A stretch of 64,000 nt of DNA from Chryseobacterium culicis (GTDB lineage: Bacteria > Bacteroidota > Bacteroidia > Flavobacteriales > Weeksellaceae), in NCBI RefSeq assembly GCF_900108365.1, contig NZ_FNWQ01000003.1, positions 124,001 through 188,000 of the forward strand, written 5' to 3'. Below the pieces are notes generated by a model. The model had not been told where the DNA came from. It searched no databases and worked only from the letters and a program-made list of their open reading frames with translations. How positions within the stretch are numbered: position 1 is the first letter of the stretch; the number at the start of each line of letters is the position of its first letter. The translations under genes were made by a program, and so were the position numbers. Positions 44,401-49,309 of the stretch are shown piece after piece.

Positions 44401-45128
44401 TTACCGGACAAAACTTTCTTGAGGGAGTAATAAAAGGTGCTGTCATTGGTGGGGCTGTAGCAGGAATATCTTATTATGGCGCTAAATTCTTTTCAACACC
44501 TAATGATTATCAAGGTCAAACAGTAGACGTATTAGATACCGAGTCTGAAAGAATTTATGGTACTCCTGTTGAACATAGTTCGGATCAGGTTTTAAAAGTT
44601 ATAAATAAAGAATATAAAGGAGCATTACCTACTAATGCGAGTGTCCTTGCATTACATGATGCAGATGACCTCCCTCAATATTTGAAAGATAAAGGATATA
44701 CCTTTGATGGCACGGTTCTGAGAAATGGCGATAAACAAGAAGTTTTGGCAACTACAACCCCATTCTATAAAAATAAATATATGCGATATGTCTTTGCTCC
44801 CAATGTGTCAAGATCTTACCAGCAGTTAGTAAAGACTACAGGACATGAGCTATTGCATGGAACTTTTTTCTCAAAAGGTATAGGCTCATTTGATATGGTG
44901 ATTCCGAATTGGGGAATTACAGCATTCCCTGATGAATTGACAAACCACCATGGTGTAATCTCTGTATGGGAAGATAAGTTTTTGAAGTATAAAGGATGGC
45001 AAAATCTCCCAATTAATAAATTACCTCTAATTAATTTGGACAGATTAATGCCTGCATCTCCAGGGCATATATTTCAAAAAGACTTGATGCTTAAAATTAT
45101 GAACAACTTTTTTAATAAATCCAAATGA
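38421..45128 (+). CDS. SpvB/RHS-repeat polymorphic toxin with C-terminal putative metallopeptidase
   Basis: A 2235-residue exported protein. After the signal peptide (to SLSQ) come a SpvB-type domain (about 93-370; GQLQFTLPIALPPGVKSVAP), FG-GAP/VCBS motifs (GDFNGDGYLDF near 407, then about 517, 657 and 725), RHS/YD repeats (about 1100-1850) and the RHS core RLYDPLLRRFLNADE (about 1858) closing at DPSGE (about 1898). The variable tail has a Gly-rich hydrophobic segment and then GHELLHG (His2142, Glu2143, His2146), an HExxH zinc-protease motif, with Glu2172 and His2176/2177 as possible third ligands. It has no T9SS domain of its own. Toxicity is inferred from architecture. Confidence 0.88.
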   Translation: MKLYDKKIKLFSAFILSLWSVLSLSQTILYQTETISRTVQDPQTVVMAQGFHAKADISNPFIAKIGTATENPGGGPTDSNAGANNPSGTTAPDGKSFHDTKGNIEVNGAGQLQFTLPIALPPGVKSVAPQVNLIYTSGTGNSIAGYGWNLSGITSISRAGKTIDKDAEAKGVQLDYTDRYSFNGQRLILRSGEYGKDGAEYVTEKYSNIKIKSVGSINGQAWQGPEFWEVTFEDGSQAWYGATTSGLSSARTPIEYNIVKWKDNKGNYITYDYLQTGVSNVAIISSIQWGGNEMLNKPNFNKIDFIYINRSLAEDSYVGGIRFLQTQLLSEIKVMSSGNPFKRYAINYLKNGTNYEIVDNIIEYNADSNTNNNFANPASFTYPTPTQPVLEFSNNNVDSFENVKLTGDFNGDGYLDFSLNNGVVKLGGLNNTFTDISPGKTFNTEAKVVNTLLDEEGQVYNGNGIVQYEGGKLVGYIFRNSVFVKVFEKLVYDETDCTAENQPPPAGCHVEQPSLNEGDINGDGISDIFLTLKKEICQWVYDPNCANKTSNDTANRPPPCSMLECNTYTIASFIVDLKNANNPLSTYTLDSGINESSYYKQQYLDIDGDRKVDIINVSNTAYTVFEFIKTAPNQYLKKIKFTGNLAETKAPEFTVLFGDFNGDGNLDFTIPTTDNKEKDNWRFYMGTGKEFSNILKTDFLKYRKPDDYQNSNYPTFNIYRNFYTSSDINKDGKSDIVHINSFNKAGQVNSSGVILNRYYGYTIASYTANGAMANGDPDFYTSYTYGGSNYVTGTSEFALFSPITTQVKVNNNYYDVLLFWKERMHKLKSSSPVGKLAQVQSITQGGIITSADYLEVIPNDPALPNFYQKVKKEYYPYFSLNRADQSYAVSQLRQEGRKQDFRYRGMTGHLQGKGMMGYHQSARSSWYADGFENTKIWSGVEIDPLFDGAPVKEWSIRTSNENNIFPTDISENNTQLLSFKSTLYESYKLLNGQIVSTPVSDTDKPRIVTATVPKSTKTKDFLIGTLSNSSIIYGDYYLPKQTVTNVNNGYAVTTSDFEYIHNISAAGSDYFVGRPKSKTETLQAYGDTKSAKEEYVYENNLLKTLKTWNRDNTGYLLETYNYDGFGNIIQKTINNSVDSQTQTNATLYDPQGRFVIKKTDNLGLETGIEYNDWGQIKKQTDALGNTLVNTYDAWGKLLTSKTNLEGTTTYQYNRDSDSNITVTQYDSDGDISKKYTNKLGQEYKVSTKAFGQGQFVSQETGYDVLGRKIKESEPYFEGLSPSQFNTIVYDDTVFPAKITATSFNGKKIETSVSGLTSTVKELNGYGRTTSKTTDALGNVSSSTDKGGTIQFTYNAAGEQIKAQYAENIVTTKYDSWGRKSEFNDPSNGIYKYEYDSFGQPRKTISPKGTKEFIYNNLGQLISQKELSTTDAGQATNKLISYSYDNKGRLVSKSGTSKGQPYSFNVSYDPQGRLLSSSESSNGKYFIQKGITYDDKARVISYEKQLYSSGVLTKVQIENVYSAWNGELYQIKDKSAGKILWELKEINAKGQVLKSRLGATDVNNTYDTSGFLTNVNHSSQVKPSILQLSYSFDAIRNELKSRTTGGDFNINESFDYDDNNRLVNWTNPVTGVKPQTNRNVYDIKGRITQNDQIGTIKFENSAKIYQATGMTLNAAGEQNYNNDLIQSITYNENNDPVFIDGMKGDAAFQYGLTSMRQRVTYGGNFSSDSDGKFTKFYSEDGSFEVVKDNTTGKEKHILYIGGNPYESNIVYLKNFAESSGSYKFLHKDYIGSILAISDEAGNKLEQRHFDAWGNFTHLQIGNGTIVTDKNIIDDASLLLERGYTSHEHFSEVGIIHMNGRLYDPLLRRFLNADENIQDPYNTQNYNKYGYVLNNPLMFNDPSGEFWVAGFFLTYLAPIIWGVAVGTLISAGMYAIQALVMNSWSWNGFANALLMGAVTGGVSGGLGQVFSASGFWGSVGSSAFTGAGTGGVTALLTGQNFLEGVIKGAVIGGAVAGISYYGAKFFSTPNDYQGQTVDVLDTESERIYGTPVEHSSDQVLKVINKEYKGALPTNASVLALHDADDLPQYLKDKGYTFDGTVLRNGDKQEVLATTTPFYKNKYMRYVFAPNVSRSYQQLVKTTGHELLHGTFFSKGIGSFDMVIPNWGITAFPDELTNHHGVISVWEDKFLKYKGWQNLPINKLPLINLDRLMPASPGHIFQKDLMLKIMNNFFNKSK

Positions 45129-45715
45129 AAAAATATATAATGATATTCCTATTGATTTTTTTATTCTCCTGTTCAAAGAAACAGGAAGGAAGAAAGGATA
45201 CCGTTACATTGGAATATAAATACAATTTGAATAAAAAAGAATATTATTTAATATTTTCAAATAAGACGAATGAAAATTTAACCATTTTAGTACCTAATGA
45301 GCTAGCTTTTGTTTTATATTACAAGACAGATGAAGAAGACACAAAGAATATATTGGAAAATGTTGAAAGAGTAATTCATTGTAATATCAAAAATCGCTCT
45401 CCTTCAAAATCTGCTATGATTCTAAAAAAAAGCTATTTTAGCTATTTTCATGAAAATGATTCAAAATATGAATTTACTGCTGTTGATTTAAAATGTAACG
45501 AGAAAAAAGAAATTTTATATGATATTCTGGTGAATAAAAAGACCAATTTCGGTCATGGAAATTTATATAAACAGTATATTCCCAAAATGAGGGATTTATT
45601 AAATCAGAAATATTTCGTAGGTGTCATTAATCAATATTTAGAATTTAATGAACATAGCTATAAATTATATTTGGAGGATTTTTATGTTAGAGATAGTCTA
45701 ATTATAAAGCCGTAA
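45125..45715 (+). CDS. Candidate immunity lipoprotein for the RHS toxin
   Basis: A 196-residue lipoprotein (IFLFSCSKK, Cys16) whose ATG overlaps the toxin stop (ATGA). It is Lys-rich, beta-rich and low in GC, with no recognisable family. The position directly after a polymorphic toxin and the overlap are the standard place for the cognate immunity gene; the lipid anchor would place it in the periplasm, where an incoming metallopeptidase could act. It shares style with the 47028 protein (NKTNENLTILVPNELAF versus NNSEKNYLLVLDNLEF). Confidence 0.65.
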   Translation: MKKYIMIFLLIFLFSCSKKQEGRKDTVTLEYKYNLNKKEYYLIFSNKTNENLTILVPNELAFVLYYKTDEEDTKNILENVERVIHCNIKNRSPSKSAMILKKSYFSYFHENDSKYEFTAVDLKCNEKKEILYDILVNKKTNFGHGNLYKQYIPKMRDLLNQKYFVGVINQYLEFNEHSYKLYLEDFYVRDSLIIKP

Positions 45716-45731
45716 TATTTTAATATTTCTC

Positions 45732-45763
45732 AAATTCCTGTATCAATTGATGCAGGAATTTTT
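45732..45763 (+). terminator. Terminator of the RHS toxin operon
   Basis: A 13-bp stem (45732-45744/45749-45761, one G-T pair) with loop AATT, then T residues. Confidence 0.88.
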
Positions 45764-46040
45764 CATTCTAATTTTTACTGTATTAAAACAACAACTTCCA
45801 ATAAGTTCTGGGTAGGATGAATAAATTCTCAAAATCAACCTACGAACAGGCCTATTTTAAGACTGTTTTTATTTTCTGAGCATCATTTCCTTGTAAGTTC
45901 TATTTTCGTATAAAAGAAGGGCGGTAAAAGAGCTATAAGACCTGAGTGAGATCAAGAAACTATAACCAAGCTAATTTCAAGAAACAAAAAGATAACAAAA
46001 GGAAAGAAAAATCTTAGAATCAAAAAAGATTTTCGAAATT
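45764..46040. other. 277-base gap between toxin operon and repeat element
   Basis: No intact gene. A short frame near 45815 (MNKFSKSTYEQAYFKTVFIF) stops early and could be a decayed remnant; I cannot assign it. Confidence 0.4.
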
Positions 46041-46179
46041 CCCCCTGCTAGCGCGAGCGTCTCGCTCGTGATTTCAAATAATCAGAAGCCACTACTGAAA
46101 AGCAGTGGCTTTTCCTCTAATCTAAAATTATATATTTGTAATAGATAGACACGAGCGAGACGCTCGCGTCAACAGGGGG
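46041..46179. repeat. 139-bp element with 30-bp terminal inverted repeats
   Basis: Arms 46041-46070 and 46150-46179 match inverted at 27 of 30 positions. They share CCCCCTG at the outer end and the 19-base core CGCGAGCGTCTCGCTCGTG, which is itself near-palindromic. The GC-rich arms stand out in AT-rich DNA. The 79-base interior holds a hairpin terminator (46086-46096/46101-46111, loop GAAA). It is too short for a transposase, so it is MITE-like. The right arm runs into nine G, directly followed by a decapitated toxin tip. Confidence 0.7.
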
Positions 46180-46182
46180 GGG

Positions 46183-46293
46183 GCAAATATTAGACCTGCC
46201 CAAACACCAGCAGGAATGCGATATGATTTTCAGCAATTAGAGTATTATAAACGTGGATATAATCCGTCTCAACATCTTTGGGGTCCTAAATAA
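46183..46293 (+). pseudogene. Orphan toxin C-terminal tip (36 residues)
   Basis: An open frame begins without a start codon at the edge of the inverted-repeat element and ends with RYDFQQLEYYKRGYNPSQHL then WGPK and a stop. The composition and ending look like the C-terminal tip of a secreted polymorphic toxin. An immunity-like gene follows seven bases later. It is read as a remnant of a displaced toxin cassette; the toxin family is not recognised. Confidence 0.5.
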
Positions 46294-46300
46294 GTAGATT

Positions 46301-46546
46301 ATGAAAATTAAAAAAATTCTTACGATAGTATTATTTGCTTCAATAGTAGGAGCAGGTTTAAAATATCTTGATTTATGTATTTCTGAAAAATACGAAACAC
46401 AGTTAGAAGGATTAAATCCAACGAAAGAGCAAATCAAATCTGCGGAAGAACTAAAAAGTAAAATTGATAGACATAAAAAAATTGCACTTTCTATAATTGC
46501 ATTATCATTGATCTCTATTTATCCTATATCCTTAATAAAGAAATGA
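46301..46546 (+). CDS. Small two-helix membrane protein, candidate orphan immunity
   Basis: An 81-residue protein: membrane helix (residues 4-22), charged middle (SEKYETQLEGLNPTKEQIKSAEELKSKIDRHKK begins at residue 28), second helix (60-78). It starts seven bases after the toxin-tip remnant and overlaps the next gene's ATG (ATGA). The layout resembles small inner-membrane immunity proteins of contact-dependent toxins, but there is no family match to confirm this. Confidence 0.55.
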   Translation: MKIKKILTIVLFASIVGAGLKYLDLCISEKYETQLEGLNPTKEQIKSAEELKSKIDRHKKIALSIIALSLISIYPISLIKK

Positions 46547-47009
46547 TAAAAAAAGTTATAATTATTTCGCAATAATAATTTTGTTAGCATCATTTTCAGC
46601 CTTATTATATTTTATAATTGGAGCTGTAGCTATGGATAAGGGAGTTGGAAAACTTCATTATTCCAATTCCTTAAAAGAGGCAGAGAAAGAAAAAACATTA
46701 ATTAATAAGTATTTTGTTTATGATGTAAATGGAAAAGAAACTAGTAATGCATGGCTTGAATATGCGAGAAGCTATAATGTTTTTAACAACAAGAAAATCA
46801 AACAAAATAAAATATCTTTGAGAATAACAACGGTGAAAGAATTTGAAGGAATTAAAGATGTTTATTGGGAAGCTTTTTTCAAAAATAAAAAATTAACAGC
46901 TTTTGAAGACAAAGGAATTATCAGTGGGGTTGGGGTAGAGAAAACTATGGATACTATAATACTAAAGCCTAATAGAGAAAAAGTCTTTTATGTTGTATTG
47001 GACAAATAA
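46543..47009 (+). pseudogene. Orphan immunity-like protein with frameshift near its start
   Basis: The ATG at 46543 overlaps the preceding stop (ATGA) but that frame ends after ten codons. The main frame (from about 46552, open to 47009) is one base off. One extra A in the run of seven A (46548-46554) would join them into MIKKSYNYFAIIILLASFSA, a normal membrane-anchored N-terminus. The rest is soluble and Lys-rich (SLRITTVKEFEGIKDVYWEA). Without the repair, only a TTG start at 46581 remains. Function unknown. Confidence 0.55.
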
Positions 47010-47027
47010 TAACTACTTTAATAAATT

Positions 47028-47702
47028 ATGAACAAAATGTTATTTATATTTCTTTTTCTTATTTCAAACTATTACTTTGGACAAAATGACCTCGAAATAA
47101 GAATTTTAAATGATACGATAAAAAAGGTTTCTTATTTTGATCAAAATAATATTATATACACAATTACTAATAATTCAGAAAAAAACTATTTATTGGTGTT
47201 GGATAATTTGGAATTCAATGAAGATCCTGAATATGAAGTAGAACCTTTTTTCATTGGATTGCCAGACTATTATCTCTATGAAAAAAATACACGCTTATCA
47301 CCAATGTTTTCTTTTGGAGCCAGTAGTACCAATAGTTATCCTCAATTTGATCTAACCTCAATAGAATTTCAAAAATTTAGAAAACAGTTTCAAAAAGAAT
47401 ACGATGAATACGAGATGAAGATTGCGTATAGAATTTCAAAAAAAATTATCATCATAAAATCTAAAGAAAAGAAAACCTTTGGTACTAAAGTTAATTTTCC
47501 AAGCTATATGGGCAGATATTTTAATATGGAGAATTCCAAAGATTATTATTTCCAGGTAAGTTTACAAAACCCACAGGAGATAATGTCCAAATATTACAGC
47601 GTACTACATAATAAAGATAAGGAACAACAGTTTACCATATTTACTGGACAAATATATTCAAATAAAATCCCGTTAGTTTATAAAGTTTACAATAATCCAT
47701 AA
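47028..47702 (+). CDS. Exported immunity-like protein, 224 residues
   Basis: Signal peptide (MNKMLFIFLFLISNYYFGQ), then a beta-rich, Lys/Tyr/Asn-rich periplasmic domain. The stretch IIYTITNNSEKNYLLVLDNL resembles the 45125 lipoprotein in pattern, so it may be a diverged relative. It lies 18 bases after the frameshifted gene and ends at a strong terminator. Likely an accessory of the toxin/immunity island; no known family. Confidence 0.6.
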   Translation: MNKMLFIFLFLISNYYFGQNDLEIRILNDTIKKVSYFDQNNIIYTITNNSEKNYLLVLDNLEFNEDPEYEVEPFFIGLPDYYLYEKNTRLSPMFSFGASSTNSYPQFDLTSIEFQKFRKQFQKEYDEYEMKIAYRISKKIIIIKSKEKKTFGTKVNFPSYMGRYFNMENSKDYYFQVSLQNPQEIMSKYYSVLHNKDKEQQFTIFTGQIYSNKIPLVYKVYNNP

Positions 47703-47707
47703 CTCAA

Positions 47708-47732
47708 TCCCCCGAATAATCGGGGGATTTTT
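47708..47732 (+). terminator. Terminator of the orphan immunity genes
   Basis: An 8-bp stem TCCCCCGA/TCGGGGGA with loop ATAA, then five T. Confidence 0.92.
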
Positions 47733-47739
47733 ATTTCAC

Positions 47740-47764
47740 AAAAAAACCACCGCAAAAGCAGTGG
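47740..47764 (-). terminator. Terminator of the SusC/SusD operon
   Basis: On the minus strand CCACTGC-TTTT-GCGGTGG (one G-T pair) followed by seven T, 33 bases after the susD stop. Confidence 0.88.
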
Positions 47765-47797
47765 CTAAAAATCAAATCTAATTATAAGTATGTCTCC

Positions 47798-49291
47798 TTA
47801 TAAGTTCGGGTTGTTTTCAGATTCTCTCTGTGGAATACTGAATAAATAATAATTACTGTTGGGTGTGAAAGCAGATTTATCCGGGAAATCAAGAACAGAA
47901 TGTCCTCTGCCATCTACTGTTTTTACCGTTCCGTCCGGTGTAGTGATCTGAACTTTTATCGGCTTACCCTCTGCATCTACAAATGGTTTTCTTACTACTG
48001 TTCCCTGCGTTCTGATAATATCTGAAAGAGAAAATCCTTCTCCGAACAATTCTTTTCTTCTTTCAATCAAAACAGCATCTATTACCGCATTCTGTGACAA
48101 TGAGCCACTGTAAACATTAGCATTTCTGGCAGATTTTAGTTGATTCAGAACGGCTACTGCCTGAGAGACATTTCCGTTTCTGGCTTCGGCTTCGGCTTCA
48201 ATCAGATACATTTCTGCTGCTCTCATATAGACAATATCTGCAATAAGGGTTGGTTTGAATTTAAACTTGGCATACCTCAGCAATCCTTCTCTTCCTTTCT
48301 GGCCATCCCATGAAAACAATTGGAATCTGATATCACTAGCATCAAAAAGATCTTTAAAATAAGGATCAGCCATAAAGCTATAATAAAAACTTCCTGATGA
48401 AGACACATCAAGATAATGGAACGCATAACTTTCATCAGACTGTTCCTGCGTCTGTGCATGTCCCCAGATCCATTCCGCATTATTGATGTCATTAAAGCCA
48501 TCTTTATATTTTTCCGGGGCCATCAGAGGGAAGCCTTCTCTGGCAATTTTAGCTGATGCTGATGCTTTACTCCATTCACCGGTATTCAGATAGGTTCTTG
48601 CCAAAAGACCGTTCACAACAGAACGGTTGATCTTGTCTTTATTATTTCTTGTATAATTTTTCAGCAGATTATCTGCATCGGTAAGATCATTCTTAATTAA
48701 AGTATAAATTTCTTCCAGGCTTGCTTTTTTCTTTCCAGCTGTACTTGTCGTAGAAGGTTCTGTATAAATCGGAGCCGTCAACGCGGACTTATCTTTAAGA
48801 TAGCTGAACTGATAAAAACTCGCCAGATTCAGATAACAGAAAGCCCGTAATGCTTTGGCCTGTCCTTTCACCTGATTTTTTTTCTCCTGGCTGCCTTCCG
48901 TTCCATCAATTCTTGTAATCACATTGTTCATATTATTGATAGTGGAATATAACAGAGACCAGATAAATAGCGGACGGCTTGATGTACTGTTCACCATTTC
49001 TGTAAAGGCATAGGTAGAAGCAAAACCATATTTATTGGTCAAAACCGCCACATCACTTCCCATGGCATCGCTGGCTCTTAAAACCGTAGAATATCCGATA
49101 TTGGCATATGTTGTCCCATCGTTATTAAATTTTGCCCAGGTACCATTGACTACGGTTTCTGCACTTTCGGCGGTTTTGAAAACCTCCACACTGTTAGCCT
49201 GGTCCGTTGGCGCCGTGTCCAGATCATTTTCACAGCTTGCGAGCGACAAAAATCCGATGATTGCAAACGATATATATTGTAATTTTTTCAT
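47798..49291 (-). CDS. SusD/RagB-family nutrient-binding lipoprotein
   Basis: A 497-residue surface lipoprotein (FLSLASCENDLDTAP, Cys20) with the SusD helical/TPR fold: VKGQAKALRAFCYLNLASFYQF, INRSVVNGLLARTYLNTGEW, YMRAAEMYLIEAEAEARNG, and the C-terminal LIERRKELFGEGFSLSDIIR. It caps the SusC barrel and captures substrate. The operon has no glycosidases or peptidases; control by a SAM riboswitch suggests a methionine- or sulfur-related substrate (inference). Confidence 0.95.
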   Translation of the reverse strand: MKKLQYISFAIIGFLSLASCENDLDTAPTDQANSVEVFKTAESAETVVNGTWAKFNNDGTTYANIGYSTVLRASDAMGSDVAVLTNKYGFASTYAFTEMVNSTSSRPLFIWSLLYSTINNMNNVITRIDGTEGSQEKKNQVKGQAKALRAFCYLNLASFYQFSYLKDKSALTAPIYTEPSTTSTAGKKKASLEEIYTLIKNDLTDADNLLKNYTRNNKDKINRSVVNGLLARTYLNTGEWSKASASAKIAREGFPLMAPEKYKDGFNDINNAEWIWGHAQTQEQSDESYAFHYLDVSSSGSFYYSFMADPYFKDLFDASDIRFQLFSWDGQKGREGLLRYAKFKFKPTLIADIVYMRAAEMYLIEAEAEARNGNVSQAVAVLNQLKSARNANVYSGSLSQNAVIDAVLIERRKELFGEGFSLSDIIRTQGTVVRKPFVDAEGKPIKVQITTPDGTVKTVDGRGHSVLDFPDKSAFTPNSNYYLFSIPQRESENNPNL

Positions 49292-49309
49292 TGTTTCAAT
49301 TTTAAAAGG

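Noticed and set aside
45764..46040. Possible transposase remnant
   Set aside because: Only a 20-codon frame could be read and no transposase motif was recognised.
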